Assembly (NCBI GenBank): GCA_013365365.1
Contig: JABVXU010000414.1
Coordinates: forward strand, 1-48,237
From: Cruorifilaria tuberocauda
Lineage: Eukaryota; Nematoda; Chromadorea; Rhabditida; Onchocercidae
Direction: 5' to 3'
Length of the DNA: 48,237 nucleotides
The notes beneath the pieces were generated by a model that ran no database searches, had not been told where the DNA came from, and was given only the letters and a program-made list of their open reading frames with translations. Position numbers and translations under genes: made by a program. Positions within the stretch are counted from its first letter, which is position 1, and every line of letters starts with the position of its first letter. Positions 35,836-48,237 of this stretch are shown here, one piece after another.

Positions 35836-35902
35836 CTAATTTTATTTGTCAAAGGTCAAATTAATATCAAATATTAATTTGACCTTTAACAAATAAAATT
35901 AG
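35836..35902. repeat. Hairpin with 32-bp arms and 3-base loop
   Basis: Arms 35836-35867 and 35871-35902 are inverted copies with one mismatch, separated by CAA. Each arm contains AAAGGTCA. No target-site duplication or longer terminal repeat was noticed. The loop is too short for a normal microRNA precursor. Confidence 0.85.
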
Positions 35903-37973
35903 AATATTTGCTTGAATATTTAACTTCTAAACGGACAGAATTTGAAGCTTTGATAACTATAAATATTTCAAATTTCACATGAATTTTTTGCAATACAATT
36001 TAAATGCAAAAGACCTTTTCCTTTAATTGAAATTCAGTGTCTGAAATTTTTATTGCCTGAATTCAAGTAAATATTTTCAAAAAAGGAAAAAAATCTTAGG
36101 AATTATCGTTTACTTCAATTATCTTTCACATACAAATATAAATATGGATTTAAAATATTTAAATATAAAATAATTACAAAATTTCGTTCTTGAAAACCAA
36201 ACAGTTAGTTTATGGAAAACGTTATTTAAAAATTAATTAACCACTTTAATAATGAAGAAATGCATTTTATACTTGTTAATTACCAATATTTCTTCATTCT
36301 GATATCTCATTACCCCTTTTATTTTAAGTTCATATTTTTTTTAAAAAGCATGTTTTAAAACCTGAATGTTCTACATCAATTTCTGGTATTTTATCAATTT
36401 TTTTTAAATAAAGTTATAAATAATATTATCGATTGATTAGGCAAGTATCATTTATCCTCAGTAAAATGATAAATTACATAATGCGATCTTTCCGGTAAAT
36501 TTCGGCGTAGTACTATAAAATGTCTGAAAATCTGAATTTCGGAATGCATAAAAATTACAAATTCAGGTTGTAAGACTGAAATATTATCGATATTAGATAA
36601 TTTTACGTAATGTAATTTATCATTTGAAATTTTTAGTAATCAAGATCTACAATTGGTACAACGTTCTGAAACTAACATTGCATTATCAGTGCATTTCAAG
36701 GTCCTAAAAAAGTGTTGAAATGACTCTTTTATGTTATTTATGGTTCATTGCAAATCGAAATTATTTTCTTTTCTCTGTCCATATTCATAACTAATAACTT
36801 CTCTTCAAAATTCCTATAGAATAAAGCATTTTTATCATTTTTATTTATTAATTCTTTTGATAATACTTTAAGTATTTGAAACGGTTCATTGAGTTATATT
36901 ATCAAATATTATCATGAAAATACAATGATAGAAAGGACTGTAACAAATTTATTTACGATTAATTTAGGATCACTTTCATGTTCATGAAAAGATGTCGGAT
37001 AATAAGAAAACCATTGTTTTGCAGAATTGCTAAGAAAACCTTCTCATTGTCTTCTAAGTTTACAACTTATGTCATACTTTTGAATTGTATTAGTTGATGA
37101 TAGTTATTATTGTTGCTATTTACCAACGACAAATGCGCTTTCTTCTTACCTACAAATAATTAGAATTCTTACCTATCTGCAAATTAATATTATTTTAATT
37201 AAATTCTATTCTTATATCATCGCTTTGTTTTGTAATTATTTCATTTCTTGTATCTTTTTCAAATGCAACCGAATGTTTAACATTTACCTTTCATTACTAA
37301 TAATAATAACATGTAGTAAAGTAGTTCTTGTTTTCAATTTATCTATTCCACTTGATTTAAAGATAATTTAATTTTTATCTTTCAACATTCTTTCTCTTTC
37401 TCTCTTCTCATTTCATGCAAAAACAAAATTTTCAATGCAATAAAATATAGTCATTAAGAGAATTTCAAACAAAATTTTCTGTTGAATAAAAAATAAAACG
37501 AAGAAAAAAGTAAGCAACAATTAGCGGAGAAAATGTTTACTTCTATAAAAAACATCGCTTTGCACTAAACATTTATTTTATTTTCTTCCTCATCGAATAA
37601 TTGTAATTTTTCAATTCAATTTTTTTTTTTGAAATGAGTATAATCCAAATTTGAATGGATAAAAGATCGTCGTTTGACACAAATAGCCCTCGAGCACATT
37701 TATTTTTTCGAATTTTCCCTCTCCTATAATTTATTGTTACTTTTTTTTATAATTTGTTGTAATCAATTTAATTTATTGTAATTACCTGAAATAATTAATA
37801 AACATGTTTCTATAACGTTGTCATTTAAATTAGGATAAAATATAGTACTTTAAGGTATGCAAACATTATCGATGTATCGATCGATACTGCATTCACTTTT
37901 GAAATGAGGAGATTCGAACTTTTAAAAAATGTCCGAGATATGATGAGTTTGATACATTAGCTAAAACTTATTA

Positions 37974-40900
37974 ATGTGTTGCGGTCAAAGTTCACGAGAT
38001 TGGTACTTGTTCGTCGTTTCATTTTGGCTTTTACTCACAGTTATACGACAAATTTTCGATTCGATCGGTAGACTATGGATACCGGTTGCTTTTAATTCAT
38101 TCCAGGTAAATACTTTTCATTTATTTCGTCCTATTACACAATTTTTGAGTCTCTTTTGTTACCTTAACTAATTTATCGAATTCTTTTTGGATCTTTTTTT
38201 TTTGGAATTTCAAACAAAGGATATTAATATTCGAAGCAAAAAAATCAAAGCTGTGAAAAGGTTAAAAAAAATTTAATTGATAATTTGCATTATAATTTCA
38301 GTCAAAAGAAAAAAAAGATCAAAAAAAGCGAGAAAAGAAATTAATCTTTTACCAATCACAAAATATTCCATCGATTTCATTCCAACGACAATCTATAAAT
38401 CAAAGAAAATTTATTTTTTCTAATATTACTTGCAAAAATTTGATCTTAATTTAATTCTAAATCAAAATTTAAATCGATCTATAAGAACTAATAAATTTAA
38501 GAAATTAATTTCAGATCATTTCATGCATCTGTGGATTGATATCAGCCGTTCATTGGCAGAAACGATTGTTAATGGTTTTTATATTGCTCAATCTTACTTC
38601 TATATTGTACAATATCGCACTAATCCTATGGTACAATGAATTTTTTACTATCAGCCGTGATGTACCGATACTTAGTGCCGGATATCCCTATTCTTACAGG
38701 TAAATATTTTATAGGACATATTAAAGTTATATATGCTTCAATTAGTTGTGGATGATAATTAATTAATCGGATATAGAACGAGATAACTGATGTTTTACGC
38801 GAAATTTGTTGAAACAGGTCTTGTAATTTTAAAAATGAAGCAATTGGTTCAGACTAATACAACCTTTGCAACTTGGTGTTTCAACGTCGTAGCTTCGATA
38901 TGCTAATGCAAGGATTGATATTTTAATAAATTATATGACAAGGAAAAGCAAAATAAAAGGAAGGCGAACAAGATAGCGTAAATCAAAACTTAAAATTTTG
39001 ATATTGTAAGTATACAGTTGAACTGAAATTACTACTTCCTCTTCTTGAAAAGAAAGAAAAACAGAATACTGAAATTTCATCTAAATTAAATACAATTAGA
39101 AATATAGGTTAAAGTTGGAATTAGAAATATAAGTTAGAAGAAATTTTTATACCTTGTAAATACATGATATAAAAGAAAACGAAAAATTAAAATTTAAGGT
39201 GTTGAATTTTGAAAACAGTTGCATTTTAATGAAAATTGGAATATCCAAGTGTTTCCTTCTAATATCGCTGTACACAACTCACTGTTTACATTTTTCATTA
39301 AATTAATTTAATTCAATGAAAAATTTTCTCTTTACCTTATCTCATTAATTTTCAGCTTTTTCCTTCGATATACGCCATTTTGCAAATCTTATTATAACTT
39401 GACAAATTTCCGTTGGATACAGTTATCATGCGTTGTACCTTATTATCATATTGAAAGTGCTCAAGCTCTTTTACATATTTTAATGGCTAACGTTTCTATC
39501 ATTTTGTCGATTATTCTCTTTCCCAAGCAAAATTTCAATAAAAGGTTTCTATATTACAATTTTATCAAATCAATTGTAGTGATAAACTTTTTCAACAATC
39601 AAATATTCATTATCTGTTCAATTTATTATTTATTAAATTATTCATACAATTTAAAAATTAGCACAATCAATGACGAAATTTTTGAGAAATTCGCAAAGTT
39701 TTAAATAAATTAATTGCTATCCTAAAATAAGATAGTATGTTACTCATTATTTTCTTCTGATGAGTAAATAAATTAATAATTTTAGGCTCAGAAAACAGAT
39801 AAGAATTATGGTCAATGGCAGGAAATTTTGCACCGATCATTTTCCAAATAATATTATGAATAATGACAAGGCATTCAAGTAAGTAAATTAATTTTAATAG
39901 AATAAATTAATTTTAGTCAGGATGAAAAGTAATGCAATATTCAGGTATTGAATTACTAAACAATGTTCTAATTTAAGGAACATTACTCATAAATGGCATT
40001 AACAGCGCCAAGCATTAATAGAATAAAAAACACTTTGCACTTAATTTTTTAAAAAAAACTTCAACTATGCACTAATTAAATAATTAGGCTAATGAAGTTT
40101 GCTGAAATTGTTCGGATTTATGAAAAAATCTAACATTTTAGATTTCAAGAATTAAACAACGTTGGATTTTGACAATTTCTGCAATAGATAATTTGAATTA
40201 GAGTAACTTAAACTTGATCGATGATGAAATGACTATTGCTTAATGAATGTTGCAGTCAAGGAAGAATTAATTTAGCCAATGAACCGTTCAATGAACAGTA
40301 TATTAGGCCTGAAAATGGCTACAAAAGACATTCTGCTAAAAAATCAGTGAGAAAACTTTGCAGAGAAGCAATAACTGCTCATGAAAGTCCGAATAATTTT
40401 CAGGTACTTGAAATATTATAAGAGTTTGATCAGTTAAAAAGATCCCGTTTTTGATTTATCAACTGCTTTATCAGTTTCTACTTTTCAACCAAATAATAAA
40501 AAGAATTTTGAAAATCTTAAATGAAAAAATATTTTAAAGAAATTTCGAATTATTCTTGAATATTTTTCTTTAATTTGAAAATTTCAGAAACCGTTTGTTG
40601 TGAAACGTTCACAGTCAATGAATAATTTAACAAATGAGTGTGGAGAAATAGGACAAACCCGTAGTCAACAAAGTAGTGATATTAATTTAAAAAGAACTTC
40701 TATTATTACAAACATTAATAATTTTTGTGCATTATGAATATATTAATTAGAAATGCTTAATTAGGTAAAGAATAAAATTTTTTAAGAATGACATTGGACA
40801 ATAACAATAATGGCATTTGTTATCTCATTATTGATCAAATAAGAATCACGAAAAATTCATCACCTTCTAATGTGTGGAAAATTTCAGATCACACTGATTT

Positions 40901-42000
40901 GATTCATCCATCAAACAGATCACAAATAACAAGAACAAAAATGACAAGTTCAGGAGCTGTATATCGTTGTGGAAGTTTGAAAAATTTTAAAATTCCAACA
41001 ACCGAAGGAGTGAGGAGAATTTTGTCTCGTGAAGAGGTTCATTGAATTGAAACAAAAAAGAATTTATCTATTTTTGCTTCTATAAATCTTTGAACAAGAA
41101 AAAACTCTCAATTTGCAGATTAATTTGGCAGATAATCTTCGAGCACATAACTCTCACACAATTTCACCAAACAATAATTTAAAATCGTTAGTCTCATTTA
41201 ATCCAAAAAGTAACGTTTTGCTCCGAATACACAATCATATTGACAATGATGATGATGATTGTCATGATGATAAAAATACCTATCATCATTATCATCAGCA
41301 GCAGCAACAACAGCAACAAAATATATCCGAAAAAGTAATTACAATCCTGTGATTGATATTTGTAAAATCTTTTATTTCATTTTAACAAAATTCAAATTTT
41401 TTCAGTATTTATAAGACTGATTAATTCATAAAGTAATTGAAAAATAATCATAATGTATTTAAAAACTTTTGGAATTTGAGAATAAATATTTTCGAATGAT
41501 CGAACTTTTTTAATTTTCTAATAATAATTTCAGATATCATCTACTGGGACAATGGAACAAATTCAGTATCAAAATTCAAAATATCCATCAATCAATAATT
41601 TCTTGACAATTTATCAACCAAATGATCTGATTTTTGGTTTTTCTGCCACTGATAGCAACGCATACTACAATCTTATCAGTTTCGGTCAAAACTATAATCA
41701 GCGGTCATCAAATTCCCCTCTACCTATTTGGTATACTGAATATGGCGATGATATAATGGTATTCATTATTTATCAGTTTATCAGTTCAAATATAATTTCT
41801 TCGAAGTTGTAAATGAATCATAGGAAAAGTAGGCTAATAATTCGTATTTCCCATCTTATTTCAAATGATCATCAATAACCATATTATAGAATACTGGGAG
41901 AAAAAAATGCAATCTTGAGAAGCCTTCAACCACTGAACGTCCAAAATCATCCATCATATCAGGCATGCAATTTCCTAACAGCAGTGATTTTCTTGTTTGA
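37974..42000 (+). CDS. NKAIN: NKAIN-family Na/K-ATPase-interacting membrane protein, 10 exons, ~506 aa
   Basis: Small polytopic plasma-membrane protein family that associates with the Na/K-ATPase beta subunit. Exons: 37974-38105, 38515-38699, 39356-39544, 39786-39878, 40256-40403, 40588-40660, 40888-41036, 41119-41334, 41534-41758, 41890-42000. They join to 1521 nt. The family signature is the start MCCG and IRQIFDSIGRLWIPV, followed by hydrophobic segments at ~10-27, ~43-58, ~63-82 and ~140-160, with an extracellular loop before the last. Typical NKAINs end near residue 210. Here about 300 hydrophilic residues follow, with an Asp-run and HHYHQQQQQQQQ. Weak points: the GTTTCT donor at 39545 and the GTAGTC donor at 40661. 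If the second is not used, exon 6 runs to a TGA at 40735-40737 and gives a ~299-residue protein, leaving exons 7-10 as an alternative end or a separate gene. Confidence 0.82.
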
Positions 42001-42190
42001 AAACTTTTAATCCTTTAAATTTCATCATATATTTGCGGTAAATTTATAAAATGTTTACGTGTTTCCATACTTATCACCATTACAATCAATATATTTTTCA
42101 AAAAGATTAATTTAAAAGTATAATTCAAAATGCTGAATTTATAAAACTACTTGGAATTAACCAAACTGTTTCAAACCTGTAATTTTAACT
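42001..42190. other. Convergent spacer between NKAIN and the downstream gene
   Basis: Both 3' ends must lie in or overlap this 190-bp AT-rich stretch. No canonical AATAAA was found for either gene inside it, only A/T-rich variants, so the transcripts may overlap. Confidence 0.5.
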
Positions 42191-45100
42191 TCAGTCATCT
42201 TTGTTAATTTTTTTCCCTGCAAAAGAAAGACAATTCACGAATTCCAATATCAGCACGGATGTCAATAATATTGATGTTTAGATATGAAAACACTCTGCAA
42301 CATTGTGGCTGATAGCTGATGATTGGAAGTTAAAGCCAAAAAGCTTAAATAATTTCTACTAATAATTTTGTCCAGATTAATATTTTTTTGTTTCCATGTT
42401 AAAGAAAATTGAGATAATTCACATATGCAATATGCAAAAGGGACAAATTTTAATTTAATTAAAAGATTTCCTTACAATTTCATGATCAATATCCACTTTA
42501 CTTAACAAATCAATTGCAATCCCGTAAGTATAATATAGATAGTTGTCATCAGTTTGATATAATTTGCAGAAGCTAAAATATCTCATTCGCATACTATAGA
42601 AATTAAGAAACTAAGAAACTACAGAAGATTAGTCAAGATTGTTTTGTTATTTTGATAGAAAAAGTTGATAAGTAGCCCTGAAAGATGTGACATTTCATAT
42701 TATAAACATGGGGGTACAGTTCGACTTGGACTAAGTTAGCATTCAATTACTTGAATGATTGAAGACAAATCAGATATAGATCCACTTAAAAATTAGATAT
42801 GAATCGAGTAAGTGGCATTGAATGCAAAGAAAAAAGTTGAATTTTTGGGCTTGTGAAAAGTATGAATTTGAATTAAGTTGAACTAAAATATAATGGCAAA
42901 CTTAATAAGCTTTTAATTGGTCAAAAAATTTTAGACAATAATTATTTTCGCTAACCTTTTTTATCAATCATAGATTGGCGAGATAAAATATTCCCTTTCA
43001 CATCCTTTTCAATAATTGAAGATGTTTCATGAAGGGATAAAGTTTTGTTATAAGTAATTGCAAGTGGTTTCGTAGATAATTTCATTCGCTCCTTTTCCTT
43101 AAGCATTTCTTGAGCCGTTACTTCTCGAGTTGTTACATTTGCACGTAACTTTTGCTTTTCGTTATCATTCAAAGTCGGAATTTCTAAAAATAATCTTAAA
43201 TTAGTTCCTTTTTTTCAAATCATAAATTTTTAAATTTTTTCGTTATTTTAAGACATGCATGATTTTTGAATACCAGAACTTTTTACAATTACAATTTTTT
43301 ATTCATTTTTTTCGATAATACTAAATTGTTTGATAATACTAAATTTGATAAGTCTTACTGCTAAGAGTGACAAAATATTGATAAAATCCATTTTTCATCG
43401 TATCACTTAGGACGTGAACTGCGTAATAGCCCGCTGATTGCACGTAATGCAATCGAACTGTTGAATGAACAGCTTGTAGTGCAAAGTATCCGGAATTATT
43501 CGGACTTTGCATTTCATATACATAGTTGTCTGCGATAAATGCACCATCCATTTCAATATCTTTCGCAGCATTCTTATCCATAAATATCTGAAAAATTTGT
43601 TTCTAGAAAAAATTTTCCTTAGCAAATCAAAATAGTTGCATATTGATTACCTTGTTAACCGGTTATAAATCTGATTAATCGATCTCACTCATTTAATTAT
43701 CCATATTTAATCTTAACTCAAGTAAGGTAAACTGATACAAACTTACAATTTTTATTTTACTTGTGTTAATTGTACAACCTTTCATGTCAATATTCAACCT
43801 TCCTTTTAAATTAAAATTCCCTTTTTTGCAAATCAATATAACAAAATATGTAAGCGATAATGAATGTACCAAAAAACAATACATAATGATTAGAAAAAAA
43901 TATTTTCAACAGAAACAGAAAGTGAAATTTTTAAAATTCATAACTAGGTTAACTTCTTAATGAGATTTCATGGGTGAAATGAATTCGACCAAACAAAATT
44001 ATGTTATTATTATAACTTTTTGCTTACCAAAACCCAATTCTGATAATGATAAGCAGCGAAATGACTCCTTCCTGTCACATACTGTCGAGTGGACGGTATA
44101 AAATCCATATAATTCCCTTCTAAATTTGAAGATCCGAAAGAGTAAATTTGAATATAATCGTTCCTGAATTAATTATAAAAAATATTATTTGAAAGTATGG
44201 GAAAAGATTTTAAGTACCATTCCATTTAAAAATCACTGTAGACAGTTATCAACAAATAGATTATTTGTTAAACAAATAAAATATCAATTGCTCAGCAAAT
44301 AAATCAAAACAAATAATCGATCATATGGAATACTTGAAGAGAGGAAGGAATAGTTGATAATGCATAAATTACCTGCAACGAATTGTTGAAAAATCGGCGT
44401 AAATTTCCGCATGAAGCTGAAAGTAATGCCGCATAGTTGACGGTTCAAATGTCAATCGTTTTCGCTCAACGATCACCGATCCTTTTCTCGGGAAAAGATC
44501 TGCAGGATACGATGGACATTTCCTATCTGATGGTGTCATCGTGAAAAACCCCGAATAGTTGTGATGTTGCGCTATAAACAGATAATGCATATCGTACCAA
44601 GCTTCACGTTTCTCCATTGAGCAAACTAAAAATATTTAAATTTTTAATTGGAAGAAGTGATTGGTATTGAAAAAAGTTTATATCAGCTCAAGGGGAAATC
44701 AACTTGTGACAAAAGCAACATCATTACTCTTATGTTATTTTTTTACCATTTGAATTTCATGTTGAACAAGAGTTAATAAAGTAAACATAAACAATACCGT
44801 TTTTCGGTACAGGTACTGCCATTGTACAGCCAAAATCTATGCGACGTTCAATATCAGGAGTCGCGTGAATTATTTGCAATTTTTGTATAGCAATAATCAC
44901 TTGAAACGGATTATCACCCCATAAATTCATTGATAATTCATCACCGGATCCGTAATATGCAAAGACAGTGGAATTATCCTCGGCCTAAAATTTATCAGAA
45001 GAAAATCAATCACAGATATTTGAAGCTAACCTGATATCTTCACATTATCACTAATTGGCATTTAGCTAAATTGATATTCATAACAATTCGTTGTATTAGT

Positions 45101-47989
45101 TGAATAGAAAGATTAAATTTTTAAATTATAGTGGTATATTCAATTATTCATGGTTTAATAATTAAATGAACTTTGCTTATTCAGAAAAAAGAATCAATTA
45201 ATAGTTTCGTGTAATTTTAGAAAATGCATGCATTAAAAAATGCTTCCCATCTAATATCTCCTTATCAACAATGATAATTCGATATTGCTTTGGTGATAGT
45301 ATTCAAAAAAAGTCAAAAATTGGAGAAAGTTTTCATTCATGAAAAATTACTTTATTAATGGATAATTTTTAATTAATGATATTAACTATAGTAATAATAA
45401 TTTTATAAGTAAAAAGATTGTAAATGTTTTTCTAGGTGTAAATTACAGAAAATTGAATCTTTTAAAAGAAAATCTATATCATTTCTGGTACGATATAAGA
45501 TACCTAGCAACACTATATTATACTTTAAAAAAGTTACTATCAATTCAGTTTGCAGATTAATCAAATTCATCACGATAACAAACGCAAATCTATAGGAATC
45601 ATAGAAAATTTTACCTTCGCTTTAAAAGTGTACAATTTTTCTTTCATATTAACTTTTGCTATAACTGATATTTTTGTTGTTTCATTCGATGGTAAAAAAT
45701 ATATAATTGCATGGCTATTATTAGGCACTGATTTGGGTATCGAAAATGAATATTTCTGGCCAGCCATTTTCTGTGGTAGAACTGAAAAGTTTCTTTTATC
45801 TAGTAAAAAGTCATAAAATTTGTGTGGCTTTACTACCAAAAGTATTTTACAGCATAAGCAGCAAGTATTAAATACTAAATCTGTATCTCTGAGTATTTTA
45901 GTGATACGATCCTAAAAATATTTATAGTATTAGGAAGGAAAATATATTTGATTGTTGTTTGTTGGAAAGCTGAAATAGATAAGCCGATTGATAGCGCAAA
46001 AATCATTTCTTGATTTCAGTTCTGTTATTCAAACAGAAACTTAACAGTAAAAATGTCACCACCAAAGTAACAAAAAAATATGAAATAGTAATGCAGAATT
46101 ATACTATAAATTCACTTAAAACATTCTTTTCATTCAAATTTCAAAAATTTAAAAAAAAGAAATATATATATATATATATTGTAAAAAAATTTTTTCAATA
46201 ATAATCGATAATCGGAATTGCATTATAAGTTTTACTACGATTTCGTGAATGAATAAAATATCACTTTAAATAATATTGATAACTTAAGGTACCTGAAAAA
46301 CTGTCACCAATTTTGTTATGAAAGAAACAATTTTGAGTGACGGATATTGGTATAGAGGATTTTATAGTGATTCTCGAATCGTAAATACTCTTATAAATGC
46401 CATGATCGATCGCATCACGAAGCCTTGTTATCATTGTTTTATTCATTTTCAACTGAAAAAACGAAGAAAGCTTTGTTAGTCTCAGTGATAAACCAAAATT
46501 TTCCTTTTAAAAATTTAAATTCGAGATTTAAAAGGCAAACAATATTAGACTGATTGAAACAATAAGCAATTAAGATATAAAAATCTTTGAATAATTTTAT
46601 TGCTTAATGCAAATTATATGTCTTATTATCATAATAAGAAATTGCTAACCTTCTTATGTGTGTATGGTTGAATATCGTATATTATTTTAGTTAAATTGTT
46701 TTTTGTTTCATTGCGATAGTAAATTTCAACTTTTGCAACTGTATATGGATGTGGATTGAGAATATCGAGTGATAAGGCAGTAGCAAAATTATCATTTATA
46801 TCATCGCTTGCCATCCATGGAAATAAAGTCACGAATGAGACACCGAAAATATCATGATAATATGAGCTCGGATTACTTTCCACCATCCATTTTAACATTT
46901 CTTTCGGATATGCTAAAATTTTTTTGACAAAATAATATTACTACTATTAATTAATAAATGATGCAATTGATAAAACATTCATTATTAACTTTTAGAACTA
47001 TTATTTAAATTACTTATCAATGGAATAAAATTCACTGACATTCTCAATTCCATCCATGCCCACATGATTTACTTAAAACACATGAGCAATCACCTGAGTA
47101 ATTTAAATTAACTAAATGTTCGGATGAATCTTTTCCTTCCTTCCTTCTGAAAAATTACTATTAATAATAAAAAATACTTTTTACCATTAAAAGCATACGC
47201 ATAACCGTAATTTTTCTCATTTCCGCCAAATATAAACAACAAATAGCGCCCATCCGATTCCAAGCAATGAAAGCCATGCTTTAATTTTTCCGTATTAATT
47301 TTACGCATAGTTATATAGCGGAATGGATTTTCGAAATATTGCACATATTCCGCATCGATCGCTTTTCCGTCTAACAACAAAGCATTCAATTGATACGACA
47401 TATCATAAAGCTGAAAGAATAGGAAAAAATTATGAATTATTCGGCTAACTCAGTATAAATTCTACGAAAAAAAACTTATGAAAGAAACAATTTAAATTAA
47501 TGAAATGTAAAATTATTTCAATAATTAAAATTGTTAGAATTCAGCGATATTTCTATGAAGCAAAATGAATTGCACAATAAGTTAGCACAAATTCAACGAT
47601 TATTCGATTTAATTATTCAAATTGATTTTTACTATATTTGTATTTACTCACTTTATAATAATACTTTAATAATTTGCGTTTTAATCATCCTTTGCTAATA
47701 ATTATTTAATTGATAGTGATAATTGCAGTATCATTATGCTAATAATTATTTAATAGCATTTTCTCGTGATTTTTTGAAACTAAACTTTTACTTTCAATTA
47801 ATGAAAATTATGTTAGATATTTTTATGAAACATATTATGCTGAACAAAATACTAACAAATAGACTATCGTTATCTTTAAACAGAAAGCACATCCGTCCGG
47901 TTGGATATTGTGAGTAAGCAGGTGTAATATCCAGCGATGAATAAAGATCTTGATAAGTTTCAAAACGAAGTAATTGGAAGAGAGTGTTG
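42191..47989 (-). CDS. IgGFc-binding-domain-like extracellular protein, 3' 11 exons (5' end outside window)
   Basis: Exons 5' to 3': 47989-47857, 47410-47185, 46912-46650, 46452-46293, 45781-45615, 44984-44798, 44625-44373, 44163-44028, 43587-43359, 43183-42956, 42216-42191. All phases join, giving about 669 residues with no start codon seen, so the gene continues beyond 48237. The order of motifs resembles FCGBP-type IgGFc-binding N-terminal domains: a strand pair ending RITIKSSIPISVTQN, then DSFSVLPQKMAGQKYSFSIP, then SHAIIYFLPSNETTKISVIA. Near the end, GYFALQAVHSTVRLHYVQSA resembles the final strands of the domain. Several N-X-S/T sites and aromatic residues suggest a secreted or surface protein. 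The last ~80 residues are charged and lack a membrane segment. The very short last exon encodes KKINKDD. Gene structure is firm. The domain call is by eye and uncertain. Confidence 0.72.
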
Positions 47990-48237
47990 CTATAAGACAA
48001 AGTTATCATATCATTATGCAAGTAAAAGGTTTTTTGGTTTTTCAATTAAGTTTAATTATTTATCAATGATACTCAATCAATCTGTAATTCATCCATCCAT
48101 AATCAAACTAAATATCATAAATGAAATCATGAAATAAATAATTTCAGTAATATATGTTAAATTTTAGGTAAAGATAATAGAAGTATTTTCCTTTCACCGT
48201 TCTAATTGAAATTCTAATTGAAATTTCATGAAAGCAT
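47990..48237. other. Intron or 5' part of the IgGFc-like gene
   Basis: The exon at 47989-47857 begins in phase 2 after a TATAG acceptor, so an upstream exon is required. No convincing exon with a phase-2 donor was identified before the window ends. Confidence 0.5.

Larger units (their letters stand above)
30420..37973. other. 7.5-kb gene-free interval between SCPx and NKAIN
   Basis: The flanking genes diverge, so this interval holds both promoters. No exon with homology or paired splice sites was found on either strand. Separately listed elements: a CpG-dense island (30898-31015), an imperfect 37-bp repeat (31760-31824), a GC-rich island (32490-32680), a TG-rich tract (34885-34950), a DR1 element (34726-34738) and a long hairpin (35836-35902). 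The rest is AT-rich. Confidence 0.5.

Noticed and set aside
35836..35902. MicroRNA precursor
   Set aside because: The 3-base loop and near-perfect pairing do not fit a normal pre-miRNA.
1..48237. tRNA, rRNA, SL RNA or CRISPR array
   Set aside because: No cloverleaf with internal promoter boxes, no SL1-like leader and no regularly spaced repeats were recognised by eye. A tRNAscan or Infernal run would be decisive.

Overview
The window is nuclear DNA from a nematode, most likely a clade III (filarial-type) worm. It is AT-rich and gene-sparse. Coding sequence is cut into many short exons, with nematode acceptors (TTTCAG, TTTTAG) and donors (GTAAGT, GTTAGT). I rebuilt four conserved multi-exon genes exon by exon. 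In each, codon phase is continuous across every junction and the total length is a whole number of codons, so most single-frame ORFs in the window are pieces or shadows of these genes.

Layout: (1) 1657-15893, minus strand: a complete 21-exon gene for a 1202-residue JNK-interacting scaffold protein (JIP1/jip-1). It has an acidic N-terminus, a JNK-docking motif, an SH3 domain, a PTB domain and the C-terminal tail EDIYLE. A purine-rich upstream region (15.9-16.9 kb) contains a perfect CRE and an E-box. (2) 18.5-23.8 kb, plus strand: a local C2H2 zinc-finger family with one intact gene (21305-22118), two decayed copies and two possible fragments. The intact gene starts with a separate exon that looks like a secretion signal, followed by a duplicated PLDLS (CtBP-binding type) motif and six fingers. 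(3) 24757-30419, minus strand: a complete 16-exon gene for a 548-residue SCPx, that is a peroxisomal 3-ketoacyl-CoA thiolase fused to an SCP2 lipid-transfer domain and ending in the peroxisomal signal AKL. (4) 30.4-38 kb: a 7.5-kb gene-free interval with a CpG-dense island, a second GC-rich island, a perfect DR1 nuclear-receptor element and a 32-bp-arm hairpin. (5) 37974-42000, plus strand: a ten-exon NKAIN-family (Na/K-ATPase-interacting) membrane protein with an unusually long C-terminal tail. (6) 42191 to beyond 47989, minus strand: the 3' part of an 11-or-more-exon gene for an extracellular-looking protein resembling the IgGFc-binding (FCGBP N-terminal) domain. It converges on NKAIN with only 190 bp between stop codons.

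The conserved genes belong to separate pathways (JNK signalling, peroxisomal beta-oxidation, Na/K-ATPase association), so this is not an operon or functional cluster. The most unusual object is the zinc-finger family. Signal-peptide-like N-terminus plus corepressor motif plus DNA-binding fingers is an unexpected combination, and the hydrophobic first exon is preserved even in a paralog whose fingers have decayed. This may be a lineage-specific family of secreted nuclear proteins. That is inference and needs expression and localisation data.
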